A DNA stretch of 42,230 nucleotides from an uncultured Candidatus Nitrosopumilus sp. GTDB lineage: Archaea; Thermoproteota; Nitrososphaeria; Nitrososphaerales; Nitrosopumilaceae. The stretch is from the NCBI GenBank assembly GCA_905479565.1, contig CAJQMY010000002.1:1-42230 (forward strand), read 5' to 3'. Both the position numbers and the translations under genes were made by a program. This document shows, piece after piece, positions 8,242 to 16,600 of the stretch. The notes beneath the pieces are model-generated. The model was given only the letters and a program-made list of their open reading frames with translations, ran no database searches and had not been told where the DNA came from. The stretch's first letter is position 1. Each line of letters opens with the position of its first letter.

Positions 8242-8562
8242 ATGTTGAGTGAAAAAGGAAAATATGCCTCAGCCACAGAAAATAGAAGATGGGTATGGAG
8301 TGAAATAATTTGGCCCTTAATTTTACAAGCCAATGATGTAGCATTTTCATTAAAACAATTTCAAGAAAAACGTGAAAAAGTATGTAATGAAAAAAATATT
8401 TCAATAAATATTCCATCAAGAGGATTAGTATCGCTAATGCGGAAAGAAATTATCAGAAAAGAAGGAAAGATCTATTCAATTCATTATAGATTAATTCCTT
8501 ACATGCGATTAAAAGCAACATGCGATTATGCAACAGCAATTCATGAAGTCAGGTTAAAATAA
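8242..8562 (+). CDS. Conserved-looking small basic protein, 106 aa
   Basis: An open frame with protein-like composition, many aromatic and basic residues, and no signal peptide or membrane segment. The C-terminal half (IPSRGLVSLMRKEIIRKEGK, then YSIHYRLIPYMRLK) could be a winged-helix-like recognition helix plus wing, but this is only a guess. I chose ATG 8242 rather than ATG 8233 because a TATA-like TTATAA at 8215-8220 is about 25 bases upstream, the spacing of a leaderless transcript. It is divergent from the YkgJ-type gene and followed by tRNA-Gln. No family is recognised. Confidence 0.6.
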   Translation: MLSEKGKYASATENRRWVWSEIIWPLILQANDVAFSLKQFQEKREKVCNEKNISINIPSRGLVSLMRKEIIRKEGKIYSIHYRLIPYMRLKATCDYATAIHEVRLK

Positions 8563-8574
8563 TTACAACAAATG

Positions 8575-8582
8575 AATATATG
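8575..8582 (+). promoter_or_regulatory. TATA box of tRNA-Gln
   Basis: AATATATG is centred about 30 bases before the first base of the tRNA, the expected position for an archaeal TATA element. Confidence 0.5.
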
Positions 8583-8607
8583 CCAAATCACTAGGATTTA
8601 TTTCAGT

Positions 8608-8695
8608 AGCCCGATAGTCTAGTGGTCAAGGATTCTGCCCTCTGGATCTCAAGAGTGGATAGGCGGGGACGGCAGTTCGAATCTGCCTCGGGCTA
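8608..8695 (+). tRNA. tRNA-Gln (CTG anticodon) with a 15-base intron
   Basis: The cloverleaf can be folded by hand. The acceptor is AGCCCGA pairing with TCGGGCT, discriminator A8695. The D arm is GTC/GAT with loop TAGTGGTCAAG. The anticodon stem is CTGCC (8635-8639) with GGCGG (8662-8666). The T arm is GGCAG-TTCGAAT-CTGCC. The anticodon loop starts C-T-CTG-G, giving anticodon CTG (8642-8644). The loop is enlarged by an intron at 8646-8660, at the canonical position between bases 37 and 38. The splice region folds as a relaxed bulge-helix-bulge (bulges GGA and ATA, one mismatch in the central helix). CCA is not encoded. A Glu (CTC) reading would need an unusual intron site and is less likely. 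Confidence 0.85.
8646..8660 (+). other. tRNA-Gln intron (position 37/38)
   Basis: Fifteen bases interrupt the anticodon loop after G37. Removal restores a normal seven-base loop. The boundaries follow the archaeal splicing endonuclease rule (cut after the second base of each three-base bulge). Confidence 0.75.
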
Positions 8696-8721
8696 CCTAA
8701 AAAATTTCTAAAATAAAACAA

Positions 8722-9321
8722 CTATCTTGATGCTTGAGCAATGCGTTCCAACTCATGTCTCTTCTTAACAGAAGGAGAACTAGAATCATTATTCGCTGCA
8801 AGAATTAATTGTTCAGCCAAATGTTCTTCAATTGGTTTAGGATTAGAAAATGTTGCCTCTTTAACTGAATCAGCAATAAATTTTAAAGCCATATCAACTC
8901 TTCTGATTGGAGCAACATCAACTGATACGTGATATGTAGTACCACCATAAACAATTCTAGTAGTATCTTCAGTTGGAGCAGAAAATTCAATTGCTTTAAC
9001 TAAAACTTGAACAGGGTGCTGTCCTGTTTTTAATTCAATAATTTCAAAAGCAGTTTTTACAGTTTTAATTAATTTAGTTTTTTTACCAGTCATTCTACCA
9101 GTGTTCTTGGCATATTTTTTTCCAAAATGCATTGATTTATTGATTAATCTTTCAACAATGTTAACATCTGCTTTATTGAATCGTTTTAATGCTGAACGAC
9201 CAAAAGTATAAGGTAAAATTTGTTTTCTCAAAGAAATAGCAGTCTTTAATCCAGGATCTACAACTTCAATGTTAGATAAATCCCATTTTCGAAATAACAA
9301 CAAGTTTTTAGTTTCAGCCAT
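8722..9321 (-). CDS. rps7: Ribosomal protein uS7
   Basis: 199 residues, the archaeal S7 length. It binds the 3' major domain of 16S rRNA and nucleates assembly of the small-subunit head. Seen: the conserved TFGRSALKRFNKADVNIVERL region near residues 39-60, TGQHPVQVLVKAIE, and VAPIRRVDMALKFI. It lies 2 bases after rps12 in the order rpl30e-nusA-rps12-rps7 standard in archaea. It is the last gene of the operon and convergent with tRNA-Gln. Confidence 0.97.
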   Translation of the reverse strand: MAETKNLLLFRKWDLSNIEVVDPGLKTAISLRKQILPYTFGRSALKRFNKADVNIVERLINKSMHFGKKYAKNTGRMTGKKTKLIKTVKTAFEIIELKTGQHPVQVLVKAIEFSAPTEDTTRIVYGGTTYHVSVDVAPIRRVDMALKFIADSVKEATFSNPKPIEEHLAEQLILAANNDSSSPSVKKRHELERIAQASR

Positions 9322-9323
9322 TT

Positions 9324-9761
9324 CTATCTCCTTGGTTTCTCTTTCTTGCCAATTACTAATTCATGAAGTGATGTACCATTAACTTTAGAAACTTTAAATC
9401 TAACACCAGGAATATCCCCCATTGCACCTCCCTGTGTTGCACCCATTCCTTCAATTGTAACCTCATCGTGTTCATCAATGAAGTTCATTGCACCGTCTCT
9501 TGGCAAAAAGGCTGTTACAGATTTACCATTTCTAATTAATTGAACTCTAACACATTTTCTAATAGCAGAGTTTGGCTGTTTTGCAGCAATACCAACTTTT
9601 TCTAAAACAATACCACGTCCTTGTGGTGAACCACCCAGAGGATCGGATTTTTTATCAATACCCAATTTTCTTCTTTTGTAAGTGGATATTGCCCATCTTT
9701 GTTTCTTCTTTTTGATTGTAAGAACTCTGCCAGCAAATAATCCAAGAGGTGATTTTCTCAT
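9324..9761 (-). CDS. rps12: Ribosomal protein uS12
   Basis: 145 residues, archaeal length. It forms part of the decoding centre. The conserved [20 protein letters not shown] stretch lies near residues 62-81, and the PRDGAMNFI element corresponds to the loop mutated in streptomycin resistance in bacteria. It is 3 bases from the NusA-like gene upstream and 2 bases from rps7 downstream, so it is co-transcribed. Confidence 0.97.
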   Translation of the reverse strand: MRKSPLGLFAGRVLTIKKKKQRWAISTYKRRKLGIDKKSDPLGGSPQGRGIVLEKVGIAAKQPNSAIRKCVRVQLIRNGKSVTAFLPRDGAMNFIDEHDEVTIEGMGATQGGAMGDIPGVRFKVSKVNGTSLHELVIGKKEKPRR

Positions 9762-9764
9762 CTT

Positions 9765-10229
9765 CTACATCTCCAAAGTTGCCCGTTCAGGACTATTAAT
9801 CAATACACTACTAATATCAAAATATCGTTTTGCAAGGAGTCTTGCTTTCTCAGCATTTCTACCCTCTCTTCCAACTACAATTCCTTTCTTTCTTGGGTCT
9901 ACCATTACTATTGCCTGTTTTGTGCCATCAGCTCGTTTATTTATTTTTACTTCAGAAATTAGTTTAGAATTAAGTAAATTGGTCAAGAATTTGGCAGGAT
10001 CTTCATCAAATTCTACCAACTCAACATTTCTCTTAACAATATTTTGTAATGATTTGATATGGATGCCACCTTTACCAATTGCAAGTCCCATTTTACCAGT
10101 ATTAACTACAAAAATTACCCTATCTTGTTTTTCATCTTCCACACAATCACGTGCAGTTGCACCAGTAACATTTTGAAAAAGAGACATCATTCGCATTTGA
10201 TCAGTTGAGAGTTTAATTGATAACGTCAT
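9765..10229 (-). CDS. nusA: NusA-like KH-domain transcription factor
   Basis: 154 residues, matching archaeal NusA, which has only two KH RNA-binding domains and lacks the bacterial polymerase-binding domain. KH1 carries VNTGKMGLAIGKGGIHIK (GKGG loop, about residues 47-64). KH2 carries VDPRKKGIVVGREGRNAEKA (GREG loop, about 110-130). It is thought to act in transcription or rRNA processing and always clusters with rpl30e and rps12. It is separated from rpl30e by about 64 bases, a larger gap than the others in the operon. Confidence 0.93.
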   Translation of the reverse strand: MTLSIKLSTDQMRMMSLFQNVTGATARDCVEDEKQDRVIFVVNTGKMGLAIGKGGIHIKSLQNIVKRNVELVEFDEDPAKFLTNLLNSKLISEVKINKRADGTKQAIVMVDPRKKGIVVGREGRNAEKARLLAKRYFDISSVLINSPERATLEM

Positions 10230-10293
10230 AAGAATTCCTTTTTATCTCCGAACTAAAAATGTCTCATTTAAACTTACATTATAGAAACTATGG

Positions 10294-10617
10294 TTATTCA
10301 TTTTTTTCCTCAGCTTCTGTATCTTTTAAAATTGATTTGATACTTGCATCATCTATAGAGGTAAATGAAATTGTTGAAATTCTAAATTGTAAGCCACATA
10401 GTCTACCTAATGCGACTGAAGTTCCTTGAAAGTTAACCAAAGGTATTTTTTCTTTTTTTGCATCTGATTCAATTTGCTCAATCATTTCTTTTTTAATTGA
10501 TTGAGACAATACAACTAGCTTAGAATTTTTTATAGAGCTTAAAACTTGTTTAGCACCCATTATCAGTTTATCTTCTTTACGGGCATCTCTTAATGATTTT
10601 TCAAGTATCTTACTCAT
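10294..10617 (-). CDS. rpl30e: Ribosomal protein eL30
   Basis: 107 residues of the L7Ae/L30e RNA-binding fold. Seen: the initial GAKQVLSSIKNSKLVVLSQS helix-strand (cf. family G-x-x-x-x-k-a-i-k-x-g-k-a-k-l-V-i-a), and a C-terminal half LVNFQGTSVALGRLCGLQFR with the conserved LGrlCG. It is the first gene of the rpl30e-nusA-rps12-rps7 operon. It has its own TATA element at 10650-10658, unlike organisms where it directly follows rpoA. Confidence 0.93.
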   Translation of the reverse strand: MSKILEKSLRDARKEDKLIMGAKQVLSSIKNSKLVVLSQSIKKEMIEQIESDAKKEKIPLVNFQGTSVALGRLCGLQFRISTISFTSIDDASIKSILKDTEAEEKNE

Positions 10618-10649
10618 ATGTTTTCCTTATGTCGATCGTCTTGTCAGGG

Positions 10650-10658
10650 CTTTATAGG
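10650..10658 (-). promoter_or_regulatory. TATA box of the rpl30e-nusA-rps12-rps7 operon
   Basis: On the minus strand, CCTATAAAG is centred about 37 bases before the rpl30e ATG. This gives the ribosomal half of the block its own promoter, needed because two secreted-protein genes separate it from rpoA. Confidence 0.55.
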
Positions 10659-10692
10659 TTTATTGAAAAATTGTGCGTGGGATTTTAAGAAA

Positions 10693-12162
10693 TCAATTTA
10701 GAAAATCAAATAGCGAACCCAAGGTTGAAAATACAATTTCTACGTCAAAAAAATTGTCTGAATTCTGTTTTTCTAAATCTAAAATAACAACATTTTCAGA
10801 AAAAGATGATTCTAGATCAGATATATCTTCAACATTAGATATAGAACCAGTTCTATCAATATCAAGATTTGAAGATAATAAAATCTCAAGGTTTTCTCTA
10901 GCAGTTAGATAATTTGGATTCTCTTCCAATACTTCATCATATAGCAAAATTGCATCCTTGGGATTTCCCAAATTTGCAAGTGCGTTGGCTTTGTTATTTT
11001 TGGCAGGGAGAAAATCAGGATCAACCCTAAGAGCATGATCATAGTATATCATAGCATCAGAAAAATAACCAAGTTTCCCTAAAGCAGAACCTTTGTTTAC
11101 AAGAATCTCTACATCATTGGGGTTTTGGATTAATGATTCATTAAAAAAATTCAGTGAGCTATCAAATTTGCATAAACGATACAATGCAGGACCCATTCCA
11201 TCATAATATGAAATAGTATCAGTGTAAGTGCTGGAATCACATTCTAATTTAATTTGATTTAACAACTTTCCTAATTCTATATCCTCCACAGTGAGATTAT
11301 TTTCTTTCTTTATTGTGTTTAGTAAAATTTTTTCTTTAATTATTTTAGTTTGTAAATTAGACGTTTGATCTTTTGAATCATTGATGTCTTCATCCACTGG
11401 CTCATCCACTGGCTCATCCACTGGCTCATTTTCATCTATTTGATTTTCTGGGAAATTTTCTCCAACAACTGTTGGAGGAGTTTTGTAATAATCAAAAAAT
11501 GAAATTGCTTCAGATTCAGCATAACGTGCTTTTACAGAATATGTCCCATCAACTCTAAAATTTACACCGTCTTTTACAAGAAAACTTGTAGTAAATTCAA
11601 AGTTAGAATCAATTGAACCAAAATAAAATCCCGCAAGCATTCCAAAAGGATCATAGATTCCTATCAATGCTGTAGGAGAATCCGTTGCTGAAACTAATCC
11701 AGTAATTTTAACTGTATCTTTGTCAGTGTATTGTTTTTCTTCTGTATATAGTAAGATAATCTCAGGTTCCACAATTTCTTTAATTGAAATTTCAGGCTCA
11801 GAAAGAGTCCCATCTACCATGAAATAATGATTTTCAGAAATTGCTCCATAATCAAGTTTGACTAGGTATTCGCCAGTTTTTTTATAAAATGGGGAATCAA
11901 TAAAAAAAGTTTTACCAAATGTTTTTTCAGATGAAATTTCTATATTATTTGCAGATATGATTTTTCCATCAGGATCATAGATGCTCATGGCAATTACAGG
12001 CATTCCAACCTCTGAAATTTCTCCTGAAATAGTTAGCGAATCACCCAAGTCATAAAATTTCTTATCAAAGTTTACAATTAATGAATCTGCAAAAACATCT
12101 AGAAAAATCACAGAAGAAAATACGGCTAACACTAAGATAGCTCCAACCACAATTCCTAACAC
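10693..12162 (-). CDS. Secreted/membrane-anchored TPR protein with Ig-like domains
   Basis: 489 residues from a GTG start; the first 25 residues are a hydrophobic signal or anchor (LGIVVGAILVLAVFSSVIFL, then FADS). Two beta-sandwich repeats follow (about 27-120 and 135-225). They share the pattern K-x-Y-x-x-G-D-x-[LV]-x-[IV]-[ST]-G ... YDPDGKII ... GEYLVKLDYG with the PEFG-CTERM proteins at 21241-24825. A linker with EPVD repeats (residues about 246-260) precedes three to four TPR units (about 320-440), for example ALGKLGYFSDAMIYYDHALR. It probably scaffolds protein contacts on the cell surface. It sits between rpl30e and a decayed gene, an unusual position inside the rpo-ribosomal block. Confidence 0.8.
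   Translation of the reverse strand: MLGIVVGAILVLAVFSSVIFLDVFADSLIVNFDKKFYDLGDSLTISGEISEVGMPVIAMSIYDPDGKIISANNIEISSEKTFGKTFFIDSPFYKKTGEYLVKLDYGAISENHYFMVDGTLSEPEISIKEIVEPEIILLYTEEKQYTDKDTVKITGLVSATDSPTALIGIYDPFGMLAGFYFGSIDSNFEFTTSFLVKDGVNFRVDGTYSVKARYAESEAISFFDYYKTPPTVVGENFPENQIDENEPVDEPVDEPVDEDINDSKDQTSNLQTKIIKEKILLNTIKKENNLTVEDIELGKLLNQIKLECDSSTYTDTISYYDGMGPALYRLCKFDSSLNFFNESLIQNPNDVEILVNKGSALGKLGYFSDAMIYYDHALRVDPDFLPAKNNKANALANLGNPKDAILLYDEVLEENPNYLTARENLEILLSSNLDIDRTGSISNVEDISDLESSFSENVVILDLEKQNSDNFFDVEIVFSTLGSLFDFLN
11391..11426 (-). repeat. Three 12-base tandem repeats coding EPVD
   Basis: The 12-base unit CATCCACTGGCT (plus-strand reading) is repeated exactly three times. In the TPR protein it encodes an acidic Glu-Pro-Val-Asp linker. 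Exact identity of the copies suggests recent slippage expansion. Confidence 0.85.
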
Positions 12163-12213
12163 AAGAATAAAAATATGAATTTCTATTTAATAACCACGTA
12201 GAAATTATTCTTT

Positions 12214-13388
12214 TCAAAGAATAGTAATCATAGTGGACATAAATGGAGATAAAGCTGTTGGATCATTAACTGAATTCCAAACAAAAGTTTCTATTTCATA
12301 AATTCCAGGTTTTTTGGTACTCCATGATTGAGAAACATCTAAACTTTGTTTAAATGAAATTTTGCCCTGAATCCAGGATAAAGATTCAATAATATTTTTG
12401 TCATTTTTTACTTGAAACACGTAAACAAATTTTTGGTTAAAATCATGTTCATTTAAGATAGTTCCAACTATTTGTATTTGCGAATTTGTTGAAAAAGATG
12501 ATAAAGGATTTCCAAATCCATCAGAGAAAGAAATTAACGAATTTTTAATTCGTTCAATTGGAGAAATAGACAGATTAACTGTTGCAATAGTTTCAATTGC
12601 CAAATTATCTAATTTAGAATAAGGTTCAGGTAGAGGGTGATCATCATATTTGGCAAAAATTTTATCTCCTGAAAGCAAACAAAGCCTATTTCCACTAGAA
12701 GGAGAATTCCGAGATAGTGAAACTGTTGCAATAAAAGATCATGAACTTTCAGATATTTCTACAGCATTAGGATTAATTCCTGCAACATCAGAATCAGAAA
12801 AAATTTGTATTGGCAAATTATCTAGTGCTTCAGAATTTAGATTCATGTCGACATCAACTACACTAACGATTATAGATTTTTCCAAGTCCAAAACATCTTC
12901 AATGAAATTAATAGTTCCAATATTCCAATTAACTGGTACGGATTCAACTAATACAACTCCATTTGCAAATTTAAACGAAATAGTTATTGCAGAATCTCTA
13001 TCAACTTCTAAAAATCCACTAGTAGGACCATTTCCATCGGTTCTAGGGATAGTATCAAAATCCGTCACCATCTGCATCATGAATGAAACCGGTAAGGATA
13101 ACTTCTGTAGTAGAAATACCAGAATTTACATCTGTTTCTGTAAATCGATAGGGTTCTAGAGAATGTTCTGATGTACTAATTTTAATTGCATGTTCATTAG
13201 TTTCTCCAATTGAATCAATTAGATGTCTATCGGCATTCCAACCAGGCGATATGATAGTTATTTTTTTATTTTATCAGTCCAAGAATAAACCGGTTTATCT
13301 GTAAAAATTGGCGAATATGGATTATCATAATCAGGTGCAGATTGCCCAAATGCCGGCAGTAACAAAAAAATAATAAAAACGGGAACAT
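12214..13388 (-). pseudogene. Decayed secreted beta-sandwich protein gene (frameshifts plus in-frame TGA)
   Basis: One gene can be pieced together across frames. A signal peptide begins at ATG 13388 (FPFLLFF, then LLLPAFGQSAPDYDNP) with a frame change in a T7 run. It continues to DKPVYSWTDKIKK, then changes frame in an A7 run (about 13261-13267). It continues (ITIISPGWNADRH ... HDADGDGF) to a third frame change at TTTT near 13060. Then DTIPRTDGNGPTSGFLEVDR continues to VEISESS, followed by an in-frame TGA at 12739-12741. The same frame resumes with SFIATVSLSRN and runs to 12214. The restored product would be about 390 residues. The TGA may come from GGA (Gly). Homopolymer frame changes could be sequencing errors, but the TGA cannot be explained that way alone. 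Confidence 0.7.
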
Positions 13389-13424
13389 GTTGAAAATTAT
13401 AATTTATTGTTTGATGAACAATTT

Positions 13425-13655
13425 CTAAGATTCTTCTTTAGAGAATAAAATTGCCAATATGTTATCGCCACGAAGTAATATTTTCCCTAGCTTCTCATGC
13501 TTTTCCTCTGTAATATTTTCAGCATCATCCAATGTAAGATTCATGTGAATATCAAAGTCTTTTAGGGCTCCCTGGATAGTGGTGGTATTTCTTAATCGAA
13601 GTAAAACAACTTTGCCTTTACTGTTACTCATTAATGTAGAAATTTCATCGGCCAT
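13425..13655 (-). CDS. Archaeal Sm-like (LSm) RNA-binding protein
   Basis: 76 residues with the Sm1 motif (GKVVLLRLRNTTTIQGALKDFD, with MNLTLDDAE) and the Sm2 motif (KILLRGDNILAI, family consensus I-R-G-x-x-I/V). LSm proteins form heptameric rings that bind U-rich RNA in RNA metabolism. The gene starts 5 bases after the rpoA stop, so it is the last member of the rpoH-rpoB-rpoA operon. Confidence 0.92.
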   Translation of the reverse strand: MADEISTLMSNSKGKVVLLRLRNTTTIQGALKDFDIHMNLTLDDAENITEEKHEKLGKILLRGDNILAILFSKEES

Positions 13656-13660
13656 AATTC

Positions 13661-16600
13661 TTATTCAGTTTTCTTGTTTTTTTTGCTTACTTGCATGTAT
13701 AAGTCAACAGTACCACTACCAATTGGAATGTTACTTCCGACAATTACATTTTCTGTAATACCTTTGAGTTGTTCAATTTCACCACCAAGTGCGGCACGTG
13801 CAATTGTTGGAACTGTAATTTCAAATGCAGCTCTTGCAAGAACACTATCTTTAGTACCTGCAATTCCATGTCTGCCAATTTGTTGCATATAACCTCTAGA
13901 GCACATCAAATCAGATACTAACATAATGTATCTATTATCAACTTCTAATCCTTGATCACCCAATGTATGATTAAGTTCATCAATTAATGAATTTCTTGCA
14001 GCTTCAATTCCCAAAGTTCCTGCAATTTCAAAGACATTATTTGTTCTAACATTCTTTTTGTCAATCCCTTTTACTTCAAGTACTTTGGCAATATTAGAAC
14101 CGGTTGTTTGAATAACCCACTCTTCATCTTTTTGAACTAGTGTAACTCGTTCAACATCTGGAACTCCTTTAACAATGGTCTTAAGAACTTTATTTCTAAT
14201 TGCAATTGCAGTTGCCGTATCAGATTCGTCTACCAGATTCAAGGTGATTAATTCTCCTGTAATCTCCATTTTGAATTTTTTGTTAGATGAGAGTGCGGCT
14301 TCTACTTCAGCCATAGAACACCCTCTTTCATTTAGTCTGTTAGTACTCATAATTAATTTAATATTTGTAGAATAATCTGTTTCAGTATCAGCAACTAGTG
14401 CACTAACATTAGTTTGTAATACATTTCGTGCAACCTCAATTGCTTTTTCTCGTGATTTCTTTGATTCCTTATCAAGGTAAATATCCATAGTTGGAGTTAC
14501 AGGTTTCTTTCGAGCATCAACTAGTTCAATTAATCTTGGAAGACCCAATGTAACGTTCCTTTCTTTAATTCCTGCAAAGTGAAAAGTTCTCAAAGTCATC
14601 TGAGTGCCAGGTTCACCAATGGATTGTGCTGTGACAATTCCCACTGCTTGGCCAGGTTCAACCTTTGCTTTATTGTATAATGAAAGTCCTTTCTTACATA
14701 CTGCTTCAACACCATCTTTACTCAAATTGGATTTCTGTAAAGCATCAGTTACAAGACTAATTAATCTCGGATTGAATGTTTTTGTGTATTTTTTGGCTAA
14801 TATGTCAATCTCATCTTTAGTTGCTTTCTTTCCAGAATCAGTAATGGTTTGGGATTCTGCCAATCTACTTGCATTAAATGCTTCACCATGATCACTTTTT
14901 TGCACATCGATTCCATCTTCGCCATAAAGGAATTGAACAATGTGTCCATGTGGATCCCTTACAGTTCCATCATACTCTAATCTAATGTGCTCTAAAGCAT
15001 TAATCAGTCTACGCTGCATGTAACCACTTTGTTGAGTTCTAACTGCAGTATCTACTAGTCCTTCACGACCACCCATTGCGTGAAAGAAGAATTCCAAAGC
15101 TGTAAGACCTGTCCTATAATTTGATTTTACAAATCCATGTGCATCTGGATTACTATCATGTTCTTGATAGTGTGTTAATGCACGATTACTATAGCCATCA
15201 TTCATCCTGTTTCCTCTTCTTGATTGCTGTCCCAAAGCACCAGCCATCTGACCTACATTAAGTGCCGAACCTCTGGCACCAGTTGTGGCCATGATTTTTC
15301 CAGCATTACCATCATCTAGAGAGTTATTTGCAGTAGCACCTGCTTTCTCTCTTGCTTTACCCAACTCATTAACAATGTAAGCTTCTAAAGCTTCTTCTGC
15401 TTTCATACCCCTAGTTAGTTTTAGAGTTCCTTTTTCATATTGATCAGTTAAATCAGATACAGTATCATAAGTTACTTGAATGTCATCTAGAATTTGTTGT
15501 ACGTTCTTTTCTGGAACCTCAAGATCACCATAGCCATAACTGAAACCATAGTGCGTAATGAATTGTTTCACCATGATAAGAATAGAGTTTAAGAAAGTTT
15601 TACCAGCTGCGTTTCCATAGTCTTTTGTAATTCTGTGTAAGACACTTTCTGGTTCTTCTGCACCAATGGATGTTTTATCAATTACACCACTGATTAATTC
15701 ACCGTTTTTAATTACAACATCTTTTTCTGGACCCTTTGTTCCCTTTGACCATTTTGAAGTAAGTACATAGTTGAAATCTTTTGGAAGAAATAATGAGAAT
15801 AACTGTTTACCAGTATACGCAGGACCATCTTTTGTTTTGGTACCAGGTTTTGGAAGTGCACCAACATAACCACCCAACATTGCATAGTTTGAAAATTCTT
15901 GAATAGATAAAGTAGTGTCATCTTTAGTTAGAAGATATGCACCAGTTACGAAGTCTCTTAGTGCTCCAATAATTGGACCACCATATCTTGGAGAAATTAA
16001 CTGATCTTGAACTCTCATCAAAAGAATTGCTTCTGCTCTTGCTTCTTCACTTTGAGGAACGTGAAGATTCATCTCATCACCATCAAAGTCTGCATTGTAT
16101 GGTGGACATACAGATGGATGTAACCTGAAAGTTTTACCTGGAAGTACTCTCACATAGTGAGCCATGATAGACATCTGGTGAAGTGATGGTTGTCTATTGA
16201 ACATAACAATATCCCCATCTGAAAGATGCCTTTCAATCAAATATCCAACCTCAAGAGTTTCAGCAATTGTAGAACGATCTTCTACAAAATCTAATCTAAT
16301 CTTTACACCATCAGGCCTCACAATATAGTTTACACCTGGATGTTTTTCAGGTCCATTAATTACTAATTTTTTCATTCGATTAATGTTCCATTCAGTAACA
16401 ATTTCAGGAATAGTTAATTTCATTGCAACTTGTTCAGGAACTCCAACTTCAGACAAATCCAAATTAGGATCTGGTGAGATTACAGTTCTACTTGAAAAGT
16501 CAACTCTTTTTCCAGATAGTGAACCTCTAAATCTTCCTTCTTTTCCTTTTAGTCGTTGAGTTAATGTTTTGAGTGGACGTCCTGAACGATGATGAGCTTG

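Noticed and set aside
8608-8695. Reading the tRNA as Glu (CTC)
   Set aside because: It would require a non-canonical intron location. The Gln (CTG) reading gives a standard loop and the canonical 37/38 intron.
12650-13159. A 169-codon plus-strand open frame opposite the decayed secreted-protein gene
   Set aside because: The minus-strand frames carry the recognisable signal peptide and beta-sandwich sequence. The plus-strand frame is a Ser/Thr-rich shadow with no motif and no promoter.
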